Of a stretch of DNA of 64,000 nucleotides, positions 22,258 to 32,055 are shown in pieces. The position numbers and the translations under genes were made by a program. Each line of letters begins with the position of its first letter. The first letter of the stretch is position 1. The stretch is from Gammaproteobacteria bacterium (GTDB taxonomy: Bacteria; Pseudomonadota; Gammaproteobacteria; Steroidobacterales; Steroidobacteraceae): contig JANYLM010000041.1 in the NCBI GenBank assembly GCA_025357835.1, positions 1 through 64,000 of the forward strand, written 5' to 3'. The notes under the pieces were generated by a model. That model had not been told where the DNA came from and did not search any database. It saw nothing but the letters and a program-made list of their open reading frames with translations.

Positions 22258-24246
22258 CTACGCGGCGGGTGGCGTTTTGAGCTTGCTCTGCAGATGTTTC
22301 GCGAGCTCAACGATAGTCGGATGATCGAATAGCTCGGTCAAATCGATGAGCCCGGGGAATTCGCGATCGACGTTCTCGTGGATCTCGATGAGCTTCAGGG
22401 AGCTGGCCCCGATGTCGAATAAATTGTCGGTAACGTCGATTCTCTTGCCAGGCAAAGCCGCTTCGCAAATGGATTGTAGACGCGTTTCCAGCGCGGTGCC
22501 GGAAACATGCGACGCGGCTCCCGGCGACTCGCGCAGAGTTTTCAGTTCGGCCAGTTCCGCAGCGAATTCGCCGTCAATATAAGCCGTCTCCAACAAATGC
22601 CGCTGCACCTTGCCGCTGGTGGTCTTGGGAATTCGCTTGGTCGGGATGACTTGGACGACCTCGAGACCCGTATGTTCGTTGATGAGACGGCTGACCGCCG
22701 CCGCGATCGGCAAAAATTCGGACATGCTGCCCCGATGCAGCACGAACACCACCAATTCCTCGCCCTGGGAACCGGGTTTGGCGACACCCGCAGCCACCAG
22801 TTTGTTCAGATCCAGGCCGGGCGCGCGTTGGGCGATGTTCTCCAAATCGTAGGGATAGTAATTCTGGCCGTTGACGAAGATGATTTCCTTGCTGCGACCG
22901 GCAATGTACAGCGAGCCCTCGTGCATGAAACCCAGATCGCCCGTGTCGACCCAGCCGTCCGCGTCGATGGCGAGCGCCGTGGCTTCCGGATCGCCGAAGT
23001 ACCCGCGGGTCACACTGGCGCCGCGTATCAATATATGCCCCACCTCTCCGCTGGGTAGTGCGGCGCGCGCCTGATCCGTGATGCGTAGTTCGGTATTAGG
23101 TATGACATTGCCGAGGCATACGAGTTCGAGCGCATCGCGCGCATCCGCAGGATTCAGGTCGACCCTCACGCCCACCCCGAGCTTGTGCCGATTGACACGA
23201 ATCCAGCGATAATCGACTCCGGGTTGCGGAAACGTCACGGCCAGTGAGGCTTCCGCGAGCCCATAAACCGGAAACATGGCGTGGTGCTTGAGTCCGGTGT
23301 ACGCCAGGGCACTCATGAACTCATTGCACAGCGCCACTGAAATCGGTTCGGCCCCATTGTATATCTGCCGGATGGCAGATAGATCCACCCCTTCGAGCCG
23401 GCGGTCTGCCAATACCTTCAAGAAATGCCGATAGCCGAAATTTGGCGAGCAAGTGATGGTGACGCGCTTTTTCGAGGCCAATTGCAGCCATAGCAGCGGC
23501 CGCCGCACGAACAGCTCAGTGGGCATCAGATGGACATGCACGCGGTTGGCGAACTGCATTAGATAAAATCCGATCAGTCCCATGTCGTGGGTCAGGGGCA
23601 TCCAGCTCAACGTGACATCCTGATCGTTGTACTTGCCGACGGCCGTCGCTCCTTGCGTGTTGGCGATCAAATTACGGTGGGTAAGCATCACTCCCTTCGG
23701 CTCGCTGGTCGAACCGGAGGAGAACTGGATGAAGGCCAAATCATCCGGCGCCGGCCGATACAGCTTGCCCGGCCGCGAGATGTCGGTGATGGACTCGACC
23801 AAGAAGGCGCGTGATTTGAGTTCATTGAACAGGGCGGTCTCGCCCACCTGCGCGGCGAGCGCTTGCAGCCGTTCCAAGTTCTTGGAGTCGGTGTACAACA
23901 GGGGCTTGCCCAGCTTGCGGGCCACTCGTAGCAGCTTGTGCCTATGCTCATCGCTGATGCCCACGGCCAACGGCACCGGGGTGATTCCGCCGCAGATCGC
24001 GGCCCAGAAGCCGTCGAGGAATTGCTCATTGTTGCTAAGGAAAATAATCATCTTGTCGCCGCGCTGTGCGCCCATGGCTTGCAGGTGGCACAGGATGCCG
24101 AGCGCCCGGGTGTAGACGTCACCGTAGGGAACGCGCCGCTCCGAATTCTCGCCGTCGACGTAGGTCACCGCGCGGTCGACTCGGCGGTTGCTCTCGAGGA
24201 CGTCGACCAGGGTCGTGTAATTCATCAGTTTGATTGCGTCATTCAT
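22258..24246 (-). CDS. Fatty acyl-AMP ligase with C-terminal acyl carrier domain
   Basis: The 662-residue protein is an ANL-superfamily adenylating enzyme of the FAAL type: IQFSSGSTSEPKGVMLTHRN (about 175-195), TLSWMPLTHDMGLIGFYLMQ, which is the hallmark FAAL core, the GLAEASLAVTFPQPG segment, and a terminal Lys in RIPKTTSGKVQRHLL (about 543-557). From about residue 580 a carrier domain follows; its DIGASSLKLIEI holds the phosphopantetheine Ser616. FAALs make acyl-AMP and pass the acyl group to a carrier, not to CoA. Here donor and carrier are fused. Its start overlaps the stop of the P450 gene (ATGA), so the two are co-translated, with the P450 first. Substrate chain length cannot be read from sequence. 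Confidence 0.9.
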   Translation of the reverse strand: MNDAIKLMNYTTLVDVLESNRRVDRAVTYVDGENSERRVPYGDVYTRALGILCHLQAMGAQRGDKMIIFLSNNEQFLDGFWAAICGGITPVPLAVGISDEHRHKLLRVARKLGKPLLYTDSKNLERLQALAAQVGETALFNELKSRAFLVESITDISRPGKLYRPAPDDLAFIQFSSGSTSEPKGVMLTHRNLIANTQGATAVGKYNDQDVTLSWMPLTHDMGLIGFYLMQFANRVHVHLMPTELFVRRPLLWLQLASKKRVTITCSPNFGYRHFLKVLADRRLEGVDLSAIRQIYNGAEPISVALCNEFMSALAYTGLKHHAMFPVYGLAEASLAVTFPQPGVDYRWIRVNRHKLGVGVRVDLNPADARDALELVCLGNVIPNTELRITDQARAALPSGEVGHILIRGASVTRGYFGDPEATALAIDADGWVDTGDLGFMHEGSLYIAGRSKEIIFVNGQNYYPYDLENIAQRAPGLDLNKLVAAGVAKPGSQGEELVVFVLHRGSMSEFLPIAAAVSRLINEHTGLEVVQVIPTKRIPKTTSGKVQRHLLETAYIDGEFAAELAELKTLRESPGAASHVSGTALETRLQSICEAALPGKRIDVTDNLFDIGASSLKLIEIHENVDREFPGLIDLTELFDHPTIVELAKHLQSKLKTPPAA

Positions 24247-25541
24247 CGTGCGTGCACCATCATCATCAAGTTGGATCGAGGCCGCAGATTGATCTGCGCC
24301 TCAAGTTCTATGGGTTCGCTGTCGGCGCGGGTCAGGCGAAAGCGCCGTGACATGGCGTGAACGTGAACTAGCATTTCGAACATCGCGATATTCTCCCCGA
24401 TGCAGTGCCGCGGACCGACCGCAAAGGGAATGTACGAGAAGCGATGTCGTTCTTCGGCATCGGCTCCGGCAAAGCGTTCCGGCCGGAATTGCTCCGGCTC
24501 GCTCCAGAAGGCCGGGTGCCGATGCAGCATATAGGGGCTGATGAACACGTCGGTGCGCGGGGCGATGGGATAGCCGCCGAGTTCGTCCGCCTCGATCGTG
24601 CGCCGCGTGATGAGCCACCCCGGCGGGTACAGCCGCAGCGCCTCCTGCAACACTTGGTGAGTGAACGCCAAGGACTCTGCGGCATCCAGGCCCAACTCCT
24701 GCTCGGAGCCGGTGCGATCGGCCTCGGCCTGAAGCTGCGCTTGGGTGTCGGTATGTTGGCTGATGAGATACCAGGTCCAGGTGAGTGCCGCCGCCGTAGT
24801 CTCGTGGCCCGCAACAATCAGGGTCAATACCTCGTCGATCAGTTCCTTGTCGCTCATGGCTTGGTCAGTGTCGCGATCGCGGGTGGCCATCAACATGGCC
24901 AAGAAATCGAAATGCTCCTCAGGCTCCCGACGGCGGCGATCAATCAGTTCCGCGACCAGCTTGGTGAGCGAGCGAAATCGAAACGCGAATTTGAGGTCGC
25001 GATTCTGCTCCTTGGCGACGACTTCGAAGGGATTTGCGCCCAACTGGCTTTCCAGACGCGCAAGATCGCTGCCGAAGATGGAGCGCAGCACGATTTCCAG
25101 GGTCAATTCACTGGTGTCGTCGCTCAAATTGATCGCCTCGGCCCGTGCCGCTTTTTCCGCCCAGCGCACCGCGAACTTGTCGTTCACCTCGCATATCAAT
25201 GCGCTGAACTTATCGATCACGCGACGGTGAAACGAGGGCTGCATCATGCGCCGCTGGCGGCGCCAAAAATCCCCTTCGCTGGTCATGATGCCGTTGCCGA
25301 GCAGGATCTTAACCCGATCCATGCCTTCGCCCTTGGTGTAGTTGCGGTGGTTCGACAGCAACACTCGCTTGATGTCGTCGGGGTGGTTGATAACGTAGTT
25401 ATACACACCGCGGGCGGGCGCGAAGACTCGATAGATGTCGCCGAACTCCGCGAAATAGCGGCGCAGCCGAGCCAACGATTCGTCGCTGCCGCCGAGGTCG
25501 AAGCCTTCGGCGGGGCCGGGGGGCAGTGCTAAAGTTTGCAT
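24243..25541 (-). CDS. Cytochrome P450
   Basis: From Met 25541 the enzyme has 432 residues and no membrane anchor, so it is soluble. It shows the P450 signatures: I-helix VAGHETTAAALTWTWYLISQ, the K-helix EALRLYP (E-x-x-R), the PERF-like EQFRPERFAGAD, and the heme loop PFAVGPRHCIGENIAMFE with the axial ligand Cys380. The start at 25694 would overlap the divergent acyltransferase gene and adds a non-conserved leader, so it is not used. The gene overlaps the acyl-AMP ligase/carrier gene by 4 bases. P450s acting on carrier-bound acyl chains are known (BioI in biotin synthesis), so carrier-bound fatty acid oxidation is the natural hypothesis. Redox partners are not encoded nearby. Confidence 0.9.
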   Translation of the reverse strand: MQTLALPPGPAEGFDLGGSDESLARLRRYFAEFGDIYRVFAPARGVYNYVINHPDDIKRVLLSNHRNYTKGEGMDRVKILLGNGIMTSEGDFWRRQRRMMQPSFHRRVIDKFSALICEVNDKFAVRWAEKAARAEAINLSDDTSELTLEIVLRSIFGSDLARLESQLGANPFEVVAKEQNRDLKFAFRFRSLTKLVAELIDRRRREPEEHFDFLAMLMATRDRDTDQAMSDKELIDEVLTLIVAGHETTAAALTWTWYLISQHTDTQAQLQAEADRTGSEQELGLDAAESLAFTHQVLQEALRLYPPGWLITRRTIEADELGGYPIAPRTDVFISPYMLHRHPAFWSEPEQFRPERFAGADAEERHRFSYIPFAVGPRHCIGENIAMFEMLVHVHAMSRRFRLTRADSEPIELEAQINLRPRSNLMMMVHAR

Positions 25542-25641
25542 CGGCCTATTGTAACTTAAGGCTCCTGGGGTAACGGGGCGCGCACACCGCACCAGCGGCG
25601 CTGCGGCGTCAAGCTTGCGGAGCGTAGCGGTGTTCTCGACA

Positions 25642-26403
25642 ATGCCGGTCGTGGACGAGAAAAATGCTGGTGGCCCCGGTGGCGGCCTGCGCAATACTAT
25701 TTACGAACAGCAAACCCGCTCCGGCAGGCGGCTGACGCGCGGCCGTTTGTTCTTGTACAAAATCCTCGTGCCGGTGGGCTTGTCCCTGGTGCGATTGGTG
25801 TGGAGTTGGTCGCGACTCGTGCGGGTGGTCGGCACGGAGCACATTGCAGCGGCGCTTAAGGGCGCGCCTTCATTCATACCGGTTTACTGGCACCAACACC
25901 AAGTATTCTGCGTCAAACACCTGTTGGAACAGCGCCGCGCCGGATTGAAGCTGGGCTTTTTGATCTCACCGTCCGTCGATGGTGAGATCGGCGCGATGGT
26001 AGTGAGGGATTTGGGTGGCGAGGTGATTCGGGGCTCGTCCACGCATACCGGGGCCCGAGCGCTGCGCGACTATTATCAGGCATTGGCGCACGACGGCGTC
26101 TCGCCCGCGATCACGCCTGACGGTCCGCGGGGGCCAGCCCGGAAGTTCAAACCCGGGGCTGTGCTGTTGGCTCAGCTATCGGGACGACCCATGATCCCCT
26201 TGAGCTACGCGGCGTCGCGTGCCTGGAGGATAAAATGGGATGGCTTTGTCATTCCGTGGCCTTTGTCGAGGATCGTGGTTGCGGTGGGCGAACCGGTATA
26301 TGTTCCCAAGGGCTTGGATGCCGCAGGCTTGGAACGCCTGCAACTGGAAATGGAACGGCGCCTCCAAGAGCTCTTCAAGAAGGCAGAAGCCGCTGTGGGG
26401 TAA
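25642..26403 (+). CDS. DUF374-type lysophospholipid acyltransferase-like protein
   Basis: From ATG 25642 the product has 253 residues. It begins with a basic region and membrane helix (FLYKILVPVGLSLVRLVWSW), has the IPVYWHQHQVFCV segment that takes the place of the H-x4-D box, LGFLISPSVDGEIGAMVVRD and the TPDGPRGPARKFKPGAVLLA motif, all typical of the DUF374/lysophospholipid acyltransferase superfamily. The TTG at 25615 is rejected since the extra residues lack family support. It is divergent from the P450 with about 100 bases between starts, which leaves room for two promoters. Confidence 0.82.
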   Translation: MPVVDEKNAGGPGGGLRNTIYEQQTRSGRRLTRGRLFLYKILVPVGLSLVRLVWSWSRLVRVVGTEHIAAALKGAPSFIPVYWHQHQVFCVKHLLEQRRAGLKLGFLISPSVDGEIGAMVVRDLGGEVIRGSSTHTGARALRDYYQALAHDGVSPAITPDGPRGPARKFKPGAVLLAQLSGRPMIPLSYAASRAWRIKWDGFVIPWPLSRIVVAVGEPVYVPKGLDAAGLERLQLEMERRLQELFKKAEAAVG

Positions 26404-26591
26404 GGTTTTCCAGCAAGCCCTATCAATACAGTCGCTTAGCTTGTATTCCTTACAACTTGTGCGAGAATCCAAGTGCATGTATCACGGACGAATTCAAAGG
26501 AACTGTGTGCCGCATTCGGTTTTTCGCTTGAATCCAGTGGCAAACTGTTGATTCTTAACCGCAACTTTTCTCCGGGGACCTCCGAAGGCGC

Positions 26592-29276
26592 ATGGCAATA
26601 GCACCCCACGATCCCCTCCACCCTGATTTGACGGCCTCGGACATACTGTCGCCGCAGACCTGGCCGACGCGTGGCGTGAGGCCGGCCGTGGGTCTGGATG
26701 TGATTTGTACCAAGATCGCCGTCGATTTCCAGGCGATGACAGCGCTAACGGCGCCCGACGTCATCGGCACAAATTTGGAGCTGTTGCGCGAGGCTACGCG
26801 CACGGACACCGCCTTTCATATTCATCTCGACCCAGAGTCGGGTCAGTTCAATGACATCCGGGTGGCGCGCGGCATGCTCAGCACCGGTAACCCGGAGCAA
26901 TTGCGCGGCCAGTGCTTCGACGCAGTCCCCTGGCTGCAATCGCGCCTGGCGCCGCTGCGAGTGTCGGAGCTGCGCGATACCGCCAAGCCTCGCGGCGATC
27001 AGAGCCAGGACGCCGCCGTTTGGAGTCACCTCGGCATTGGATCGGTGCTGGTGATCGCCTATTTCATCGGCGATCGGGTCGCTGGTCTGCTGGGGATAGC
27101 CGCTGCGTTGCCGCGGGAGAACTGGGAGGTCCAACTTCACCTCTTGATGAAACTGGTAGGCAGCAGCCTCTCCACCGGCTTGGAACGCATCCAGATCCAG
27201 CGCCAATTGCACGATCTCGAAGAGCGCAATGAGCTGGCGTTGTACAGCGCGAACGACGGGCTGTGGGATTTCGACACCATCAATAATCGCGTCTATCTCT
27301 CGCCACGCTGGAAGGCGATGCTGGGATACGACGAGGCCGACGTGGAGCATACGCCGGACTGGCGAACGCTGGTCCATTCGGACGATATGTCGCGCGTACA
27401 GGCCGCCATTCGCGATCACGTGGCGGGTAAGACGCCGATATTCGAGAGTATGCATCGCATGCGCCATGCCACCGGGGAGTGGCGCTGGGTGATCAGCCGC
27501 GCCAAAGCCAAGGTCGACGATAAGGGCCGCCTGCTGCGCCTGGTCGGGGTCGAACTCGACGTCACCGAACGCAAGCTGTACGAGGAGGCACTGTTTCGCG
27601 AGAAGGAGAGTGCGCAAATCACTCTGCAGAGCATCGGTGACGGTGTCATCACCACCGATGCCAAGGGCGTGATCGACTATGTGAATCCCGTGGCTGAGGC
27701 GCTCACGGGGTGGCGCCTCGAGGATGGCCAGGGCCGCGCCATCGAAGAGATTTTTCGGGCATTTCACGAGGAAACCTGCGAGCCGCTGGAGAATCCGCTG
27801 GCGGTGGCGATTCGCCGCACTCGTTCCATCAAGTCCGTGCGGCCGATGTTGCTGATTCGGCGCGACGGCAACGAAATCTACGTCGAGAGCACCGCCTCAC
27901 CCATACGCGACGGCAGCGGTGCGGTCTCGGGCGGTGTGCTGGTGTTCCACGATGTCAGCGAGGCGCGCGAGTTGAATCGGCGCTTGAGCTATCACGCCAG
28001 CCACGACGTGCTCACCGGGTTGGTCAATCGCCGCGAGTTTGAAAGTCGCATGGAGCGGGCGTTAAAGAGCGCCAAGGCGCGCGAGACCTCATACGCTCTG
28101 TGCTACCTGGATTTGGACCAATTCAAAATCGTCAATGACACCTGCGGGCACAGTGCCGGCGATGCGCTGCTCGGCCAGGTGGGTGCGTTGTTGAAATCCA
28201 AGGTCCGCTGGCGCGATACGCTCGCACGTTTGGGCGGCGACGAGTTCGGCATCCTGTTGGAAAGCTGTTCACTGGATGAGGCCATGCGTACCGCGGAGGC
28301 GCTGCGCGAGGCGGTGCGCAACTTCAAGTTTACCTGGGAGGAGCGCACTTTCCGCCTGGGCGCGAGCATTGGCGTGGTGCCGATTTCCGCCGACAACGCC
28401 GACGTGGCTTCGGTCTTAAGCGCCGCCGACAGCGACTGCCAGGCGGCCAAGGAGGCGGGCCGTAACCGTGTCCACAGCTTCGAGGAAAACGACATCGATC
28501 TGATGCGCCGGCGCCGCGAAATGCAATGGGCGGCGCGCATCAACAATGCCTTGGAGGAGGGCCGTTTCGAGTTGTTCAGGCAGACGATTCTGCCTCTGCA
28601 AACCGTCGAGACCGGCGCGCATTACGAGCTGCTGCTGCGGATGCGCGATGAGGCCGGCAAGATCGTTGCGCCGGATAACTTCATGACGGCGGCCGAGCGC
28701 TACGGCATCACGCCCAGCATTGACCGCTGGGTCATCGAAAACGCTTTCCGCTGGCTGGTATCGGAGGCCGACGAGCGCGAGAAATTGACCATGTGCTCGA
28801 TCAATCTCTCGGGTCAGAGCTTGGGCGACGATAAATTCCTGCCCTATGTCATCGATCAGTTCCACCACAGCGGCTTGGATGCCACCAAGATCTGCTTCGA
28901 AATCACGGAGACGGCGGCAATCGCCAGCTTCTCGCAGGCGAACCGCTTCATCCAGGCGCTGAAGGAATTGGGCTGCAAGTTCGCGCTCGATGACTTCGGC
29001 ACCGGCCTGTCATCCTTCGGTTATCTAAAGCATTTCCCGGTCGATTACTTGAAGATCGACGGCAGTTTCGTCAAGGAGATCCTGCACGATCCCATCGACC
29101 GCGAGATGGTGCGCTCGATCAACGAGATCGGGCATCTGACCGGCAAGCAGACCATTGCCGAGTTCGCCGAGAATCAAGAGATCATCAACATGCTGCAGAG
29201 CTTGGGCGTCGACTACGCGCAGGGCTACGGCGTGTCGCAGCCGCAGCGCGTATTGAAGGCCGCTAACAGCGTCTGA
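26592..29276 (+). CDS. GAF-PAS-PAS-GGDEF-EAL cyclic-di-GMP enzyme
   Basis: The 894-residue protein has a GAF-like domain (about 30-205), a PAS domain (about 210-330: SANDGLWDFDTINNRVYLSP to LVGVELDVTERKLYEE), a second PAS (about 335-460: SIGDGVITTDAKGVIDYVNP), a GGDEF domain (about 465-625; intact RLGGDEFGILLE and DLDQFKIVNDTCGHSAGDAL), and an EAL domain (about 645-890; HYELLLRM in place of the EAL motif, with ITETAA, DDFGTGLSSF and KIDGSFV kept). No membrane helix is seen, so it is a cytoplasmic sensor. GGDEF and metal-binding EAL residues look intact, so both synthesis and breakdown of c-di-GMP are possible. No neighbouring gene shares its strand directly, so it is probably its own unit. 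Confidence 0.9.
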   Translation: MAIAPHDPLHPDLTASDILSPQTWPTRGVRPAVGLDVICTKIAVDFQAMTALTAPDVIGTNLELLREATRTDTAFHIHLDPESGQFNDIRVARGMLSTGNPEQLRGQCFDAVPWLQSRLAPLRVSELRDTAKPRGDQSQDAAVWSHLGIGSVLVIAYFIGDRVAGLLGIAAALPRENWEVQLHLLMKLVGSSLSTGLERIQIQRQLHDLEERNELALYSANDGLWDFDTINNRVYLSPRWKAMLGYDEADVEHTPDWRTLVHSDDMSRVQAAIRDHVAGKTPIFESMHRMRHATGEWRWVISRAKAKVDDKGRLLRLVGVELDVTERKLYEEALFREKESAQITLQSIGDGVITTDAKGVIDYVNPVAEALTGWRLEDGQGRAIEEIFRAFHEETCEPLENPLAVAIRRTRSIKSVRPMLLIRRDGNEIYVESTASPIRDGSGAVSGGVLVFHDVSEARELNRRLSYHASHDVLTGLVNRREFESRMERALKSAKARETSYALCYLDLDQFKIVNDTCGHSAGDALLGQVGALLKSKVRWRDTLARLGGDEFGILLESCSLDEAMRTAEALREAVRNFKFTWEERTFRLGASIGVVPISADNADVASVLSAADSDCQAAKEAGRNRVHSFEENDIDLMRRRREMQWAARINNALEEGRFELFRQTILPLQTVETGAHYELLLRMRDEAGKIVAPDNFMTAAERYGITPSIDRWVIENAFRWLVSEADEREKLTMCSINLSGQSLGDDKFLPYVIDQFHHSGLDATKICFEITETAAIASFSQANRFIQALKELGCKFALDDFGTGLSSFGYLKHFPVDYLKIDGSFVKEILHDPIDREMVRSINEIGHLTGKQTIAEFAENQEIINMLQSLGVDYAQGYGVSQPQRVLKAANSV

Positions 29277-29316
29277 TCGGCTAGGTGTTGTGCGTCGGCG
29301 TCAGGACCCAGAAAGG

Positions 29317-30174
29317 CTAGGTTTGCCATTCGAAGCGCATGGAGAGGTCGACGGCGCGAACGTGCTTGGTGATGCTGCCGACCGAGATGTAGTCGACGCC
29401 GGTTTCGGCGATTTCGCGAATGGTGGCTGCAGTGATCCCGCCAGATGCTTCTAGTTTCAGCGGCTTGGGGGCGGCAGCATTGACTGCAACCGCTTCGCGC
29501 ATTGCCTGCACAGAGAATTCATCGAGCATGGCGATGTCGGCACCGGCGGCGATTGCCTGGCGCAATTCAGACAGATTTTCGACTTCAACCTCCACCGGGA
29601 CTTGGACCGGGCCAAGCCTGGCGGCGGCCACCGCGCAGGCAATCGAGCCCGCGGCCATGATGTGATTTTCCTTTATCAGAATGCCGTCGAACAATCCCAT
29701 GCGGTAGTTGTGGCCGCCGCCGACCCGCACCGCGTACTTCTGCGCAGAGCGCAAACCGGGAATGGTCTTGCGGGTGTCGAGTAGGCGGCAGTTCGTGCCC
29801 TCGAGCAGAATCGCAAAAGAGTGCGCGGCGGTGGCGGTGGCGGAGAGTAGCTGCAAGAAATTCAGTGCCGTACGCTCGCCGGTCAACAGCGCCCGAGCCG
29901 GCCCCGCGACGGTAAATAAGAGCTGATCGGCGACGACCGAAGCGCCTTCGGCGACCTGCCACTCGATGCGGACTCGCTTATCGATCGCATCGAAACTGCA
30001 GTTAACGTAGGGTATGCCGCAGATTGTGGCCGGTTCCCGAGTGATCACAGTCGCCCGGCCGACGCGATCCGCGGGTATCAGGGCGGCCGTCAAATCACCC
30101 GAGCCGACATCCTCGGCCAGGGCGCCGGCGACTTGCTGCGGCAGATCAGCGGGAACCGGCACCGACCGTGGCAA
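29317..30174 (-). CDS. nadC: Nicotinate-nucleotide pyrophosphorylase (carboxylating), NadC
   Basis: NadC joins quinolinate and PRPP to nicotinate mononucleotide in de novo NAD synthesis. The 285-residue protein has the [19 protein letters not shown]-terminus, [20 protein letters not shown] with [20 protein letters not shown], and [20 protein letters not shown]. All substrate-binding Arg/Lys/His landmarks are present. The listed start is TTG at 30174; a GTG four codons in (30162) is an alternative, and no ATG exists upstream in frame. The gene follows the PuuD-like gene by 18 bases. Confidence 0.94.
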   Translation of the reverse strand: MPRSVPVPADLPQQVAGALAEDVGSGDLTAALIPADRVGRATVITREPATICGIPYVNCSFDAIDKRVRIEWQVAEGASVVADQLLFTVAGPARALLTGERTALNFLQLLSATATAAHSFAILLEGTNCRLLDTRKTIPGLRSAQKYAVRVGGGHNYRMGLFDGILIKENHIMAAGSIACAVAAARLGPVQVPVEVEVENLSELRQAIAAGADIAMLDEFSVQAMREAVAVNAAAPKPLKLEASGGITAATIREIAETGVDYISVGSITKHVRAVDLSMRFEWQT

Positions 30175-30192
30175 GCGGCGGATCCTCGACGG

Positions 30193-30810
30193 TCAGAACG
30201 GCAGCCCGTGGGACGGTCCGACCATGCACATCAGCATGGGAATGGACAGCAAGAAATTGATGCGCGAGGCATACAGAGCGACTTTGCGGGCTGCGGCCTT
30301 TTGCTCATCCGTCGCGGGCACCAACCCCAAGATCTTCTTCTGGTTGGGCCAAATGAGGCCCCAGACGTTGAATAACATGATGGTTCCGAACCAGGCGCCG
30401 AACCCCATGATTATATTGGAGTGGGATACCGGCTGCTCCAGTAGGCCAAACGTAAAAGTATTGATAAAACGGCCATGGGTTTGCGACAACAAATAGGCGC
30501 CGGCAAGCCAAGTTGCGAGCGCCGACCAGCGAAACCAGAGCAGCGCCCGCGGTGCGACGTATTTATTGATGCCGGCTCCACCGGGTCCTCCCTTGTCCGC
30601 GGCGGCAATGGCCATGGCGGGAGTTTGTACGGCGTTGAAGTAGTACAACAAGCCTATCCAGAACACACCGAATACTATGTGCAGCCAGCGTGTCAGGCTG
30701 GCAAGAGTCGCCGCGTTAAAGGTAAGTCCTCCCCCTACCAGGGCTGCGATCGCGACCGCGAGGACGAAGCCTATGATTAATGGCCATTTAACGGTGGTTA
30801 ACGGGTTCAT
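30193..30810 (-). CDS. Urate hydroxylase PuuD/DUF989-like membrane protein
   Basis: From Met 30810, which follows AAGGGGA, the protein has 205 residues with four or five membrane helices: WPLIIGFVLAVAIAALVGGG, LHIVFGVFWIGLLYYFN, RALLWFRWSALATWLAGAYL, IIMGFGAWFGTIMLFNVWGL and NFLLSIPMLMCMVGPSHGL. The IVFGVFWIGLLYYFNAVQTP and FNVWGLIWPNQKK motifs are typical of the PuuD N-terminal domain. Full PuuD carries a cytochrome c domain, missing here, and no other purine-degradation gene is near, so the enzyme activity is doubtful. It is co-directional with nadC. Confidence 0.75.
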   Translation of the reverse strand: MNPLTTVKWPLIIGFVLAVAIAALVGGGLTFNAATLASLTRWLHIVFGVFWIGLLYYFNAVQTPAMAIAAADKGGPGGAGINKYVAPRALLWFRWSALATWLAGAYLLSQTHGRFINTFTFGLLEQPVSHSNIIMGFGAWFGTIMLFNVWGLIWPNQKKILGLVPATDEQKAAARKVALYASRINFLLSIPMLMCMVGPSHGLPF

Positions 30811-30964
30811 GCGATTCCCCTTGAGAATTATTAGAGCGGATCTTGCACTGCGGCGGCCTGGAAGAATAGGGTACCAACCCCAATAATTCAACGATGTCCC
30901 ACGGATACCCCCTGGGCTGCTATCGTAGCGCTGCGGCAAGCGATCAATTTGGAGATTGTCGATT

Positions 30965-31288
30965 ATGAACCCCATCGAACGGATCAAGAGCCAGCTATCG
31001 GCCGCGCCGGTAGTCCTCTATATGAAGGGTACGCCTGATTTTCCGCAATGCGGATTTTCGGCGCAGACGGTGTCGGCGCTGCGCGCCTGTAAGGCGCAGT
31101 TCGCGCACGTGAATATATTCGAGGATCCGGAGGTGCGCGAGCAACTGAAGTCCTATTCGAATTGGCCAACCTTCCCGCAGCTCTATGTCAATGGCGAACT
31201 GGTCGGCGGTTGCGACATCACCCTCGAAATGTACAAGAACGGCGAGCTTAAACAGTTACTTGCTGAAGCGGGGGCCGTGGCCGCCTAG
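30965..31288 (+). CDS. grxD: Monothiol glutaredoxin GrxD
   Basis: This 107-residue protein carries the CGFS active site (GTPDFPQCGFSAQTVSALRA), the WPTFPQLYVNGELVGGCDI glutathione-binding region and the C-terminal helix of the class. GrxD binds a [2Fe-2S] cluster with glutathione and carries clusters to recipients. ATG 30965 is preferred over the TTG at 30956 because it starts as known proteins do (MNPIERIKSQL). It is divergent from the PuuD-like gene. The next gene is convergent. Confidence 0.95.
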   Translation: MNPIERIKSQLSAAPVVLYMKGTPDFPQCGFSAQTVSALRACKAQFAHVNIFEDPEVREQLKSYSNWPTFPQLYVNGELVGGCDITLEMYKNGELKQLLAEAGAVAA

Positions 31289-31371
31289 GCCGTGTAAGGG
31301 CGTACCTACCCCACTTCTTGGCCTTGTGAACCGAGGAGCGATCTACGGCTGTGGCTGAGGAGCCGTCCGGC

Positions 31372-32055
31372 TCATGATTCGTCGGGGACCGAGGGCTCGA
31401 TTTCCAGGGGTCCCATGGCGGCCAGGCGCCGGCGGCTGGCGTCGAACACACCCTGAAATTGATTGCACACTGTACAGAACAGGTCGGCCGTGCGCTCTGC
31501 GTCGTACGCCGCGGAGTGTGCGGATGCGGTGTCCCATTCTAGTCCCGCCGCAAGAGTGGCCCGCATTAATACGGTTTGGCCGAAGGCGACGCCGCCCAAG
31601 GTCGCGGTATCGAAACTCGAGAAGGGATGGAATGGGTTGCGCTTGACCTGAGCCCGCGCCACTGCGGCATTCAAGAAATTCAAATCGAAAAAGGCGTTGT
31701 GCCCGACCAGTACGGCGCGGGTGCAATCCGCAGCGCGAATCGCGTTGCGGACTTCGCGGAATATGCGTTGCAGCGCGTCTTCTTCGGGGATAGCGGGCCG
31801 CAGCGGATGATGGGGATCGATTCCGTTCACCGCCAGCGACGCGGCTTCCATGTTTGCGCCGGGAAATGGAGTCACGTGATAGCGAATCGTCTCGCCGCGC
31901 GCCAGAGTCCCATCGCTGCGCATTTCGACGAATACCGCGGCGATTTCCAGCAACGCATCCGTTTGTGGATTGAAGCCGCCCGTTTCAACGTCGATCACTA
32001 CCGGCAGAAAGCCGCGAAACCGCGTCGCAAAGGTGATCGGTGCAAGCTGCGTCAT
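31372..32055 (-). CDS. rnt: Ribonuclease T
   Basis: RNase T trims 3' ends of tRNAs and other RNAs as a DEDD-family 3'-5' exonuclease. From Met 32055 the protein has 227 residues with motif I ([20 protein letters not shown]), motif II ([20 protein letters not shown]) and motif III ([15 protein letters not shown]), so all four acidic residues and the catalytic His are present. The start overlaps the pyrC stop (ATGA), making it the third gene of the pepA-pyrC-rnt operon. Substrate specificity over other DEDD enzymes rests on overall similarity to RNase T. Confidence 0.92.
   Translation of the reverse strand: MTQLAPITFATRFRGFLPVVIDVETGGFNPQTDALLEIAAVFVEMRSDGTLARGETIRYHVTPFPGANMEAASLAVNGIDPHHPLRPAIPEEDALQRIFREVRNAIRAADCTRAVLVGHNAFFDLNFLNAAVARAQVKRNPFHPFSSFDTATLGGVAFGQTVLMRATLAAGLEWDTASAHSAAYDAERTADLFCTVCNQFQGVFDASRRRLAAMGPLEIEPSVPDES

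Noticed and set aside
25542-25694. N-terminal extension of the P450
   Set aside because: Overlaps the divergent acyltransferase start and is not conserved in P450s.
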